Assembly: GCA_030539295.1 (NCBI GenBank)
Contig: JAUNSJ010000032.1
Span: forward strand, 1 to 43,668
Reading direction: 5' to 3'
Length of the DNA stretch: 43,668 nt
Source of the DNA: Planctomycetia bacterium
GTDB taxonomy: Bacteria > Planctomycetota > Planctomycetia > Pirellulales > Thermoguttaceae
The notes beneath the pieces were generated by a model. The model was not told the origin of the DNA and ran no database searches. It saw only the letters and a program-made list of their open reading frames with translations. Positions 34,141 to 42,986 of the stretch are shown here, in pieces (positions within the stretch are counted from its first letter, which is position 1; every line of letters begins with the position of its first letter). Position numbers and translations under genes: made by a program.

Positions 34141-37100
34141 TCACTTTTGTTTTTCGCTCCCCATTTCCTCAAGCGAATAGACCGGCATTTCTCGGGCTTT
34201 TGTCAAAACGACTTCGCCCCATGCGGACCAGTCGCCATTGGAATTATCGTCCGGTCCGACGTCGGAGACACACTTTATGGTGACCCGTTGTCCGCACCAA
34301 GGGGTTAGGTCCGCGTTAAGCTTCTGCCACTTGAACTCTCGAACCGTAGCGTCGGCCAACGTGTGTTCCGTTCCCTTATCGTCGGTCAGAAGAATGAGAA
34401 AGCGAATTCCATCACCGGAGGTACTTTCGTCAACTTTTCCCACTTGAGCGGCAAAGTCAACAGACGAGGCAACAGGAACAGTAAAAGTATTCTCCAGCCA
34501 CGCGCAGCCTGTTCCTTTAACATACGGCGGATGAATAAAAATGCCAGACTTCGGTATGTTGCCACACGTTACATTCGACCGAAAACTAAAGACCGTTCCC
34601 GTATTGCCATATTCCGTGGTGGGCGACTGACCCCTGTATTGTATGTATCGGGCCGGCGCCGATAACAGGTTTTGCGTCAGACCCTGATATCCCGAAGACA
34701 GACGGGCAACAGTTTCAAATAACGAACGATGAATCGTATACTGTTTTTTGCATACCACCGCGCCGCACGTAAAATTCAGCGACAAAGGAACGGAATCCGC
34801 CTCGCAGTCAAAATCAAATTCAAAGTTTATATTCTGTCCTTTCATTTCCGATCTTATGTCGGTCAGCGACTTGTCGCCAAGAGTACCCTCCAGTCTGACC
34901 TCTTGCGTGTTCCCCTGGGCAACCAGGACATTAATACAAATCTTTTTATCACAAACTTGAACCGATTTTATGAAAAAAGGCGCTGCAACCGGAACCGGTA
35001 TCGTGCCGAACGGTGTATCTTGCCTTAGCAGTGATCCAACAGGAGCGTCGTGTGCTATTGTAATCTGCACATTATTGCCCTCATTTTGCTCTTTCCCGTC
35101 TTCATTAACAACTTTGAGCATCTCACCCGGCACAGCTTGAACCGGTTCGGTCGAGATTTTTACCGTTGGTTTATCCACCTTGTCAAGACGATAGCTTTCA
35201 GCGCCAGCCACCGGATCAATAAAGGCATATCCATTAACAAGATGAACCGGTGTCTCACAAAGTTCCTTCTCATCAATATCAAGAGCCACAGCTCGGTTAA
35301 CGTCGAGAGCGAAGCCGAGTTCCCCTTTTTCAGGAATAATTTCGTACTGATGATTCTCAAGTATCCTGCAGACCGCAACGCCGTTTCCCAGTGCCCAGGG
35401 TAGATGTATCGTGTTGTTGCGCGTATTCACAAAAACATAATCAGGAGAAACGCAGAAGTCACAACGCACATTGTCTGTCAGGCAGGAGCAGGAGATGACA
35501 CTGTTCTCCTCCGTCCACGCTGCCCAACCCAAAGGTGGAATTGTTACGGAGCTATTAACGCACATTATTTGTGTCTTACTTGCAAAGTTAGCTGACACAA
35601 GTGTCATAGTCTCATTCGCATTGCCATTGACACAAACGACCGTTCCATCCTGATAACGAACGACAAGCTGACGACGACTGATTATGCCGTTAGTGAGCGC
35701 GGCGTCCGTATTATACTCTTGACCAGTAGCGTCGAGATAGGCTATGGAAGCGACCTCCGTCTGCGTATAGTGAGCCGCAATCTGCTGTATCATAAAGTAG
35801 CTTGTCATAGCCCCAACCATACCGAAATCCGTAACCAGAAAACCTGGATGACCAAAGGCAAGAGTCGCTGCCAGAAATTCATCCAGAAATGCCTGCTGTC
35901 CTTCCGCGTCCTGACGCCGTTTACGAGCCGCGGGGTCATACATCTGTAGATTACCCATGCCGAAATTGCATTCTTGAGGATGAATTTTCAATAAATCGAA
36001 ATCGACGAGCCACGGATTGCGAGTAAAAGCATAGGACTGATCCTGTCCGTAATTACCATCGGTTAACCCGCTGTAAAAGCAATGGAAATTCCCCTCGGAA
36101 TAGACCGGACCATTCCAGGCCTTCTTTTGAAGGAGCATAATTTCACCAAACGGATAATACGTAGCGGCAAACGTACCAGCGCCAGGGACGCGCCAGTCGT
36201 AGTCCGTTCGTTCCCAGGGAGCCACCGCCGTGTGAACATCGCAATAAGCAGTTGAAAATTTAAATTTTTCCTGATTTATAGGCGAAAGTTTTTCGCAAAA
36301 TTCAACCGCTCGTGACGGCTTCGGCGCGTAGCAGCGTGCCCAGGCCGGCAGAAGTTGATTTTCAGAAGTTCGCGTCACCATGTCGTAACTCCAGTATTCA
36401 TTAACCGGAGCGAAATCGGTAAAGTTATTGTAGGGGCCATAGACGTAGCCGAGCGTGTCCTGCATATACCGGCTGTAGTCAGCCATACCCTGATCGCCCC
36501 CTTTAGCCGGCGCAGCCCGGGTTCGAAAAGTAAAACTTTCACCGCCGTCACGCCAGCAGGTTTCATGGTCCGTTACCAGCATTTCGCGAATCCCGTGCCG
36601 CCAATAGTTATGCCAATGCCGATAGTCATTCTGACGCGGATTGCCTGCTCCATGTGCATGCCAGACTTTCTTACCGGTTACTTCTTTCCATGGCGATACC
36701 GGATTGGCGATTACAGGAAGTACATCGGCAAAATGGGAACTTATCGTTACAGTAAATCGCTCGTAAACATCGTTATATTTTCCGTCTGTCTTCGTATTAT
36801 AGGCCATGACCGGTCCGGACACAGCATCGTCTATGCCTATCCGCGGATTCGGTCGCACATTTGACGCGTTACTGCGATACCAGTCGAACTGTGACAGCAA
36901 AAACAGAGGCGTTTCGCATTCGCCCGCCAGGAATAAAACGGCAAACGGACGAAGATTATCTGCATATCCGTACTGATAATAGGGAATGGGGAAAGCCGTG
37001 GCTCTTTCGGTATCCGCTATGGAACCAAATTCCACCGCAGGAACCTGCCCACCGGGAGCCATCGTATCGACAACCAGGCATTTGCCAATAAGTTCAAACC

Positions 37101-38178
37101 GATAAACAACTTCCTGACTGATCGACTCCGAACGCAACTCCCAGCGAACATCAAGACGTTTCCCATCAACTTTCGCGTCGAGAAATTTGCGACTTATAAC
37201 CGGTTCAGGCATCTTTCCGGAAACCACAAGCTGGTTGATACCCCCTTCTTTCATGGGCAGAAACGGCTTGCTGTCATTCCAACAGGCGGATACGTCCGAC
37301 CAGGTTCCGGCGTCAGGCGTATAACGAACGACGAGTTTACCTTCAGAATCCGTACAGGTAAACAGCCACGCATCATTCTCGCGTGTCAGGGTATTGACCG
37401 CATTCTCTTCCGGCTCGGGAATTATGGTTGATTCCCGCGTAGGAAACGGCAAGGTTCCTTCCCCGGTATTCTGACCCGGAGTCTGTCCGGGAAACAGGGT
37501 CAGATTTCGTTTCGGTCGCGCCGTAAATTCCAGCGGACCGAACTCCTCGCGGAACAGGGCAAGATTATCGAAAAAGAGTACACGATCGTCCGTATTGCTC
37601 CCGCCCAGTACTCGTATGCCTGTAACCGCAACTCCAGCTTGATTGTATTGCTCCTGCTCCTCTGGAGTGAGTCGAATATGCGCCAGATGCCATTCTTTCC
37701 ACACAACCGTAATGAGATTTTTTGCAATTTCCGTACCGTCAGGGAACCGAAACATAATTTGAATCGTTGTAAAAGGCGTGGTCAAGTCCTTTTCCCAAGC
37801 CCACGCGTTACCGTAAATCCAAAGACTAACAGCATCGAAAGGCTCGGACGGGACCGGAATCGGCTCCGACGGACGCACTGTAACGACAGGAGCGTCCCCC
37901 GTACCACGATAGACAAGACGACCGGTATGGTCACCCCAAATCAACTGTTCCCGGCTCTTTTCAAAGGTCGCCTCGGCATTGGACGACTCAACGGTCCAGG
38001 GAGCTTCTCCTTCAAAATCGACCAATGGTGTATGGTCGTCCGCAACACGATTGGCCCACTGAAGTTCATAAGGGCGTTTACCAACCGGCCCCGATTCATC
38101 GGCTCTCGTTTCGATTCCTCGCGACAAAAACAACGTCAGAGCGAAAAGGACAGTCAATAATTCTTTACAATGCGGCAT
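34141..38178 (-). CDS. Very large secreted putative glycoside hydrolase (1345 aa)
   Basis: I cannot assign a named GH family with confidence. The start at 38178 gives a signal peptide (hydrophobic core about 8-18, ending ETRA). A jelly-roll-like carbohydrate-binding region (about 50-220) and a beta-sandwich (about 280-500) follow. A probable TIM barrel (about 520-860) has aromatic-rich motifs: WHAHGAGNPRQNDYRHW, MLVTDHETCWRDG, AYCDVHT (Asp at about 646) and VYSEGNFHCFYSG (Glu at about 694). Further beta domains fill the C-terminal half. The Asp and Glu at strand ends look like a retaining catalytic pair, recalling GH101-like endo-alpha-N-acetylgalactosaminidases. That likeness is inference. 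No strong ribosome site is seen before 38178. Confidence 0.6.
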   Translation of the reverse strand: MPHCKELLTVLFALTLFLSRGIETRADESGPVGKRPYELQWANRVADDHTPLVDFEGEAPWTVESSNAEATFEKSREQLIWGDHTGRLVYRGTGDAPVVTVRPSEPIPVPSEPFDAVSLWIYGNAWAWEKDLTTPFTTIQIMFRFPDGTEIAKNLITVVWKEWHLAHIRLTPEEQEQYNQAGVAVTGIRVLGGSNTDDRVLFFDNLALFREEFGPLEFTARPKRNLTLFPGQTPGQNTGEGTLPFPTRESTIIPEPEENAVNTLTRENDAWLFTCTDSEGKLVVRYTPDAGTWSDVSACWNDSKPFLPMKEGGINQLVVSGKMPEPVISRKFLDAKVDGKRLDVRWELRSESISQEVVYRFELIGKCLVVDTMAPGGQVPAVEFGSIADTERATAFPIPYYQYGYADNLRPFAVLFLAGECETPLFLLSQFDWYRSNASNVRPNPRIGIDDAVSGPVMAYNTKTDGKYNDVYERFTVTISSHFADVLPVIANPVSPWKEVTGKKVWHAHGAGNPRQNDYRHWHNYWRHGIREMLVTDHETCWRDGGESFTFRTRAAPAKGGDQGMADYSRYMQDTLGYVYGPYNNFTDFAPVNEYWSYDMVTRTSENQLLPAWARCYAPKPSRAVEFCEKLSPINQEKFKFSTAYCDVHTAVAPWERTDYDWRVPGAGTFAATYYPFGEIMLLQKKAWNGPVYSEGNFHCFYSGLTDGNYGQDQSYAFTRNPWLVDFDLLKIHPQECNFGMGNLQMYDPAARKRRQDAEGQQAFLDEFLAATLAFGHPGFLVTDFGMVGAMTSYFMIQQIAAHYTQTEVASIAYLDATGQEYNTDAALTNGIISRRQLVVRYQDGTVVCVNGNANETMTLVSANFASKTQIMCVNSSVTIPPLGWAAWTEENSVISCSCLTDNVRCDFCVSPDYVFVNTRNNTIHLPWALGNGVAVCRILENHQYEIIPEKGELGFALDVNRAVALDIDEKELCETPVHLVNGYAFIDPVAGAESYRLDKVDKPTVKISTEPVQAVPGEMLKVVNEDGKEQNEGNNVQITIAHDAPVGSLLRQDTPFGTIPVPVAAPFFIKSVQVCDKKICINVLVAQGNTQEVRLEGTLGDKSLTDIRSEMKGQNINFEFDFDCEADSVPLSLNFTCGAVVCKKQYTIHRSLFETVARLSSGYQGLTQNLLSAPARYIQYRGQSPTTEYGNTGTVFSFRSNVTCGNIPKSGIFIHPPYVKGTGCAWLENTFTVPVASSVDFAAQVGKVDESTSGDGIRFLILLTDDKGTEHTLADATVREFKWQKLNADLTPWCGQRVTIKCVSDVGPDDNSNGDWSAWGEVVLTKAREMPVYSLEEMGSEKQK

Positions 38179-38323
38179 GTCATACACTTTCAAAACAGGG
38201 GAGAGATGCGGGCAGGAACATACAGACGCACCAGTTGCGCCATTGTGTATAATTATACTGTCTATTGTCAGAACTTCAAGAGGCGGTAAACACCCGTTGC
38301 GACTCAATCGCGGCCGGAAGAAG

Positions 38324-38860
38324 TCAAAACAGGAGCCAGCCGAGTTGACGAACCAGGCCGGTGGCAGAAAAACTGACCAGGTACATCAGCATGACCCCGG
38401 CCGGTAGCATAAAGTCCCATCGCACTCGCCATGCCCGCTTGACGAACAGACGTCCTGACAGGTCAATGACAATTGGAATCAGGGCAAGAATCACCAGTCC
38501 TGTGGCTATTGCCTGCGGGTTACAGGTCACTTCCGGGATAACGCGAATCGGAAAGAGCAGCCAGCCGAAGAGCAGATCGACGAGTATGGTGCGCGTTCCA
38601 GCGGTCTCTTGCGTCTGAAGTCCGCGAAACAGCATTTCTCTTTCCCAGATTCCCGGCTCAAGAAGATTCCGCATACATTGCAGTAAAACGAGACACGATA
38701 CCGTAAAGCAGCACCAGGTGGCAACCAGATATAAGCCGGTTTTTATTGTCAGTCGCGGTAAGTCCATACTGCGAAAGGAATAATTCCACAAAAAAGGAAA
38801 GACAATCCCGCTGAAAAGGAGCGAAAACAGGAAAAACGATACTATATCAACTTGCGTCAT
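38324..38860 (-). CDS. Small polytopic membrane protein, third gene of a three-gene cassette
   Basis: The 178-residue protein has four or five hydrophobic helices (about 7-25, 38-62, 90-112, 120-138 and 150-170) and no soluble domain. Its segment from SFRSMDLPRLT to NLLEPGIW closely parallels AFADTNIPRLT to ELLTPGAW in the 246-residue protein two genes upstream. The two therefore share a transmembrane module. The start at 38860 has GGAG 6 nt upstream and lies 12 bp after the stop of the DUF1559 gene. No function is known. Confidence 0.65.
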   Translation of the reverse strand: MTQVDIVSFFLFSLLFSGIVFPFLWNYSFRSMDLPRLTIKTGLYLVATWCCFTVSCLVLLQCMRNLLEPGIWEREMLFRGLQTQETAGTRTILVDLLFGWLLFPIRVIPEVTCNPQAIATGLVILALIPIVIDLSGRLFVKRAWRVRWDFMLPAGVMLMYLVSFSATGLVRQLGWLLF

Positions 38861-38872
38861 GCGTGACTCCAA

Positions 38873-39919
38873 TTAAAAAAAATCATCAGGCGAGTCCGCG
38901 GCAGGCGAGCCATCGACAGGCAACGCGAGCGCCTTTAAAACGGCGGGGTCAGTCGTCTCCGATATGAATCGGACACTGCCGTCGCACAGGGACACATTTT
39001 CACCGTTTGCACCGTTTGCACCGTATGCCGCGCCAAAGCCGCACGGCGCCTTATTAATACCCAGTGCGGGGTCACGCGCATTGGCGGGGTCGCCCCACGG
39101 CCGACGCAGTTTACTAACTTCGCCCGAAAAAATCGTGTGCGCCGCGCCATCTGGCAGATTCATGAGTGACCAGCACTGCCCCGGCTGGAGAAGATGAACG
39201 TTCATGGCGTAGTCACATTGCGCCAGTCCGGACTCGTTATACCGATCTTCCTTGGTACCGAGCGGTGGAATCTCAAGTATCTTCAGCCGCGTTTTAAAAC
39301 GCTCCTGGTTCTCCGGAGAAGTCCACGATTTATCGAAATCAATCTGTTCGTAAAGACTGGTCTGCTCCAGATAAGGGAGCAAATGCGTGGCCCAGCTCTG
39401 CCCCGGAATTCCGTGAACGTCAGGAATCCCGCGAACTGGCAGTACACCGTAGTTGTCCTCGTAGTTGTGCGCGGCTATGACTATCTGTTTCAAATTGGAT
39501 GCCGATTCTAGTCGCGTAAAGATAGCGCGAGAGCGATCGCTCAAGACGAACCAAGGCCCCTCGAACGTCCCCAACCAGTACAGGCAATGAACGATGCACA
39601 TCAGCGCCATGCCGGAAATGGCGACTCCCATCGCAAGGCTGACCAAAGCCAAACTCTTGCGCCAAGACCAGTTCCGCAGCATTGGCCGGACTGCCGCGTC
39701 CAGAAAAAAGACACACAGAGCAAATGCCGCGACTCCGAAAAGCAACGCGAACGGTTCCGTCGCCAGCCCGGCGAAGATACGCCAAAAGCCGCCTATCCAG
39801 CCAAAAAGCGGCAGTAAAAACAGACCACCCCCCAGCCCGGCCAGGACACCAAAGATGAGTACCAAAGTCACCAAGGTCACGCAAATTTCGCCCCTTGTAT
39901 ATCCCCTCGCCCGCTTCAT
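38873..39919 (-). CDS. Multi-pass membrane protein with a DUF1559 domain
   Basis: The 348-residue protein is unusual for DUF1559. Its N-terminus keeps a prepilin-like pattern, G-YTRGEICVTLV, with Glu at position 5 after the glycine. Two more helices follow (about 50-75 and 85-120) before the soluble part, which starts in the family way at SASNLKQIVIAAHNYEDNYGVLP. The usual H-X9-DG signature is degraded to ANGENVSLCDGSVRF without the histidine. A 9-bp tandem repeat (GTTTGCACC type, about 39003-39029) encodes GANGANG within that loop. The start overlaps the upstream stop by 4 bp (ATGA). Whether it is processed by prepilin peptidase is open. The function is unknown. Confidence 0.8.
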   Translation of the reverse strand: MKRARGYTRGEICVTLVTLVLIFGVLAGLGGGLFLLPLFGWIGGFWRIFAGLATEPFALLFGVAAFALCVFFLDAAVRPMLRNWSWRKSLALVSLAMGVAISGMALMCIVHCLYWLGTFEGPWFVLSDRSRAIFTRLESASNLKQIVIAAHNYEDNYGVLPVRGIPDVHGIPGQSWATHLLPYLEQTSLYEQIDFDKSWTSPENQERFKTRLKILEIPPLGTKEDRYNESGLAQCDYAMNVHLLQPGQCWSLMNLPDGAAHTIFSGEVSKLRRPWGDPANARDPALGINKAPCGFGAAYGANGANGENVSLCDGSVRFISETTDPAVLKALALPVDGSPAADSPDDFF

Positions 39920-40656
39920 GACCCGTTCTCCTGACCCGAAACTTGACCGCTACTCGGCAACGCGGCTTTCGGGAGCGACTCTATGATACGCCCTTGCCGG
40001 TCAAGCGAAAACCAGGAAGAATCGCTATTCAGCCGCGGCTCCTGGACCAGGATTTCCTCATGGTCCGGCGTGTAGATATACGCGTACCCGCCCGCACCCG
40101 GAACAAGCCACACGGATTCCTCAAAGCCAGCGTCTTCTTCCGTCGCCGGCCACTGACCGTTGTGCTCTTCCCGGTACTGCAGGAGAAGTTTTCTCAATCG
40201 AGAAAGAGACGCATGTCGCGCCGCCACAAGGGATTCCGGCAGCTCGTTCGACGGCAGGTACGTGGCCGGGTCATACGAAGGCCGCGCATCGTGACTCGTC
40301 TCGCCATGCGATAATTTATACAGTCTGCCTTGCGGCTGCCACGCTCCGGGCGTTAATAACTCGCGACTGCCGGCAATCATAACGAGCACGAGCAAAAAGA
40401 GGAATCCTCCTACAACGCACAGACTTACCGACCGTCCCCAGGTCAAACGCGGAATATTCGTATCCGCAAAAGCCCGATTCCACGACACGTAAACCAGGAA
40501 CCCAGACACCACAAGAATCAAGAACAGTGCGGTCGATAACGAAATCAGGTGTCGTGCCGGTTCGTGATTCAGGACAATCGACGGCATTCCGGCAAAAACA
40601 GACTCGACCGTAAACACAAGCAACGTCGTTATTAGAGCAACCGTTTTCCAGTTCAT
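39916..40656 (-). CDS. Membrane protein with a pseudopilin-like soluble tail, first gene of a three-gene cassette
   Basis: The 246-residue protein has three N-terminal hydrophobic segments (about 4-24, 38-60 and 75-100). The module from AFADTNIPRLT to ELLTPGAW is shared with the third gene of the cassette. The soluble tail (about 140-246) begins SLSRLRKLLLQYREEHNGQWP and includes GAGGYAYIYTPDHEE, which is reminiscent of the globular heads of type II secretion pseudopilins. That resemblance is tentative. The start at 40656 follows GAGG, and the stop overlaps the next start (ATGA), so the first two proteins are probably made in step. Confidence 0.65.
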   Translation of the reverse strand: MNWKTVALITTLLVFTVESVFAGMPSIVLNHEPARHLISLSTALFLILVVSGFLVYVSWNRAFADTNIPRLTWGRSVSLCVVGGFLFLLVLVMIAGSRELLTPGAWQPQGRLYKLSHGETSHDARPSYDPATYLPSNELPESLVAARHASLSRLRKLLLQYREEHNGQWPATEEDAGFEESVWLVPGAGGYAYIYTPDHEEILVQEPRLNSDSSWFSLDRQGRIIESLPKAALPSSGQVSGQENGS

Positions 40657-41165
40657 TAGCAATTCCTCAACTCATATCGCTTCCCCATCGACATTCCTTT
40701 TTTGCTACGGTGTCGGAGAACACACGCTTCTTCCGAAACAGACGGCACAAAAGGGTAAGGCGGCCACGCTCATCGCTCCTCGCACCCCACTACTCATTAT
40801 TGTAGCAGTTCAGGAATCAAATGTCAAGACGTCGCACCCTCTTCTCTGACAAGTCGTTCATTAGTCCACTGCACGCAGCAGGCCCTCCCTTCTCTCCTCG
40901 CGTTCTATAAAAAACTTCTGACCAGGCGAACGTCGTAAAACTTACAGAAAAGGGAGCATGTTAAGACCCGTGAGGCAACCTTGAAAAAAACGATGGAATT
41001 TGGGCTTGTAAATCACCGCTTCCATTGTTATAATCAGAATATTATCACAATTCACGTCAGGCAAACACACCACCGCCAAAAGACATTCCCAAAGCGTTAC
41101 AAAAAACGTGGGATGCGCGGCTTAGAGTCTGGCGTAACACAACAAAGTAGAGAGTCGAGGTTCTC
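40657..41165. promoter_or_regulatory. Divergent region between the membrane cassette and the TMEM43 gene
   Basis: About 510 bp. It carries the plus-strand promoter listed separately and, presumably, the cassette promoter near 40680-40760, which I could not pin down. No ORF with a ribosome site and no structured RNA was recognised. Confidence 0.4.
41006..41034 (+). promoter_or_regulatory. Sigma-70-type promoter of the TMEM43 gene
   Basis: TTGTAA (41006-41011), a 17-bp spacer and TATAAT (41029-41034) lie 131 bp before the ATG at 41166. Confidence 0.65.
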
Positions 41166-42518
41166 ATGGCCTACACCGAAACAGTGCGTGAATCCTATTT
41201 TAGCCGAATTGGGGACGCTTTTAAAGGTGTTCTTGTTGGCATCATACTCATTGTCGCGGGAATCGTCCTCCTGTTTTGGAATGAAGGGCGCACCGTTAAG
41301 CGATACAAAGCGCTTAAGGAAGCCAATACAGCCGTCATTTCCGTTGACTCGACCGTAGTTGACCCGGCTAATGAAGGAAAATTAATTCATCTGACCGGTC
41401 CGGCCAAAACAAACGAAATTTTGACTGATGCCGACTTCAACGTCGCCACCAACGCCATTCGGCTCCAGCGGAATGTGGAAATGTATCAGTGGCAGGAGAA
41501 CAGCGACTCTGAAACCAAAAAAAAGCTGGGCGGCGGCACGGAAACGGTAACGACCTATACCTACACGAAAACCTGGTTTCCTGCTCTGATCGATTCATCA
41601 CTCTTTAAGGAGTCCGGGCACGAGAACCCGAAGAACATGCCGTATCAATCGCTGGAACTCCAGGCAAAAGAGGTCACGCTCGGTGCATTTCGACTGTCGG
41701 ACTCGCAGATTCAAGCCGCAGGGCCGGAACAGGCATTCCGGGTCGGAGAGCAGGACGCGGCCGGAATGCCAGCTGAAGTCGACAGTGACCGTCCGGAACC
41801 TGCCGCAGAAACGAGCGATGAGAATGCGATTAAGCCTGTTGCCTGGTTTACCGAAGCGGACCGGCCCACGGTGACCGTAGACGCCTTTACCGTCGGCGAG
41901 GATGCCAAGACGATTTCGCTCAATCCGACCGCGACTACCGCTCCTGCCGCAACTACCGCGTCCGAGAGTCTAACGGGCACGGCAAAACAACGCACCCTTA
42001 GTGATGGTGGCTTTTATCTGGGTGCCGACCCTGCCCGGCCGGAAATTGGAGATATGCGCGTAACCTATTCTATTGTCCCCGCTACTTGTGAACTTAGCCT
42101 CGTCTCCCAACAGCGAGGGGACAGTTTCGTTCCTTATAAGACGAAAAATGGCTCCGTGGAACTCTTGGAATATGGTCATGTTACCGCGGAGGAGATGTTT
42201 ACGACCGCGCAAAGTGAAAATACAATGCTGGCCTGGATTCTCCGGCTCGTCGGCTTTGTCGTCCTGTGCATTGGATTTAACACCCTGCTAAAGCCTTTTG
42301 CCGTTCTGGCCGACGTGGTTCCCTTTATCGGGTCAATCGTCGGAACAGGGACCGGCATTTTCAGCTTTCTCATCTCGCTGGCCATTTCTTTGGGAACCAT
42401 TTCCATTGCGTGGCTCTATTATCGGCCTCTGCTCGGCATTCCGCTTGCGGTCGCCGCCGTCTTTTTCCTCTTCCTCGCGTTCCGACGCAAGTCGCCCAAA
42501 AGACAAGGAGCCCATTAA
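41166..42518 (+). CDS. TMEM43-family membrane protein
   Basis: The 450-residue protein matches the TMEM43 (DUF1625) family. It has an N-terminal helix (about 20-40) followed by the family motif FWNEGRTVKRYKAL, a large extracytoplasmic domain, and a C-terminal block of about four helices (about 357-440) including FVVLCIGFNTLLKPFAVLADVVPF. Bacterial members are scattered, and their role is unknown; eukaryotic TMEM43 sits in the inner nuclear membrane. An Ala/Thr-rich stretch (about 190-280) interrupts the central domain. The start has GAGG at 5-nt spacing. It is followed 59 bp later by the CxxC-repeat gene on the same strand. Confidence 0.88.
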   Translation: MAYTETVRESYFSRIGDAFKGVLVGIILIVAGIVLLFWNEGRTVKRYKALKEANTAVISVDSTVVDPANEGKLIHLTGPAKTNEILTDADFNVATNAIRLQRNVEMYQWQENSDSETKKKLGGGTETVTTYTYTKTWFPALIDSSLFKESGHENPKNMPYQSLELQAKEVTLGAFRLSDSQIQAAGPEQAFRVGEQDAAGMPAEVDSDRPEPAAETSDENAIKPVAWFTEADRPTVTVDAFTVGEDAKTISLNPTATTAPAATTASESLTGTAKQRTLSDGGFYLGADPARPEIGDMRVTYSIVPATCELSLVSQQRGDSFVPYKTKNGSVELLEYGHVTAEEMFTTAQSENTMLAWILRLVGFVVLCIGFNTLLKPFAVLADVVPFIGSIVGTGTGIFSFLISLAISLGTISIAWLYYRPLLGIPLAVAAVFFLFLAFRRKSPKRQGAH

Positions 42519-42577
42519 TTGGGGGGAATACGCGTTCTCACCAGGTTTCACCATCACGAGCACACAAGGAGCCAAAA

Positions 42578-42925
42578 ATGAAAAAACAGGGAATTGCGAT
42601 TGCAATTGGCGTTTTTATACTGCTGGGGGTGGGCCTCATGACCTGCGTTATTTTTGCCAGTGACTCGCACAGCCCAGCACGGCTCTGCAGCTCTTGCGGG
42701 TTTGGGAGCAAGAAGGAGAACTGCGTTAAGTGCGGAAGCTGGACGCCCTCCAATTACTCCAACGCCCGACTCTGTAACTCCTGTGGATTCGGGAACAAGA
42801 AGGAGAACTGCGTTAAGTGCGGGAGCTGGGCACCCTCCAATTACTCCAACGCTCGACTCTGTAACTCCTGTGCGTTCGGGAGCAAGAAGGAGAACTGCGT
42901 TAAATGCGGTAAGTGGACGCCCTGA
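42578..42925 (+). CDS. Membrane-anchored protein with three tandem CxxC-CxxC repeats (115 aa)
   Basis: One N-terminal helix (about 6-27) with a basic start suggests that the rest lies outside the cytoplasm. From about residue 36 come three near-identical 29-residue units, each with C-x2-C-x8-C-x2-C (for example LCNSCGFGNKKENCVKCG), joined by a WxPSNYSNAR linker; the last unit is cut short at WTP. The spacing resembles a zinc ribbon, but an extracytoplasmic site could instead form disulfides. I know no named family. The ATG at 42578 follows AAGGAG. The DNA units are 87 bp and highly similar (42683-42769, 42770-42856, 42857-42922), so copy number may vary. Confidence 0.8.
   Translation: MKKQGIAIAIGVFILLGVGLMTCVIFASDSHSPARLCSSCGFGSKKENCVKCGSWTPSNYSNARLCNSCGFGNKKENCVKCGSWAPSNYSNARLCNSCAFGSKKENCVKCGKWTP
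42683..42922 (+). repeat. Three 87-bp tandem repeats inside the CxxC gene
   Basis: The three units start 87 bp apart, at 42683, 42770 and 42857; the last is incomplete (66 bp). They differ at only a few positions, some of them synonymous, which points to recent duplication or gene conversion. Confidence 0.9.
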
Positions 42926-42986
42926 AGTAAGGGGAACCACTTGCCGAATCACTCTCTTTAGAATTACCAACCAGCAAAGGAAAAAA

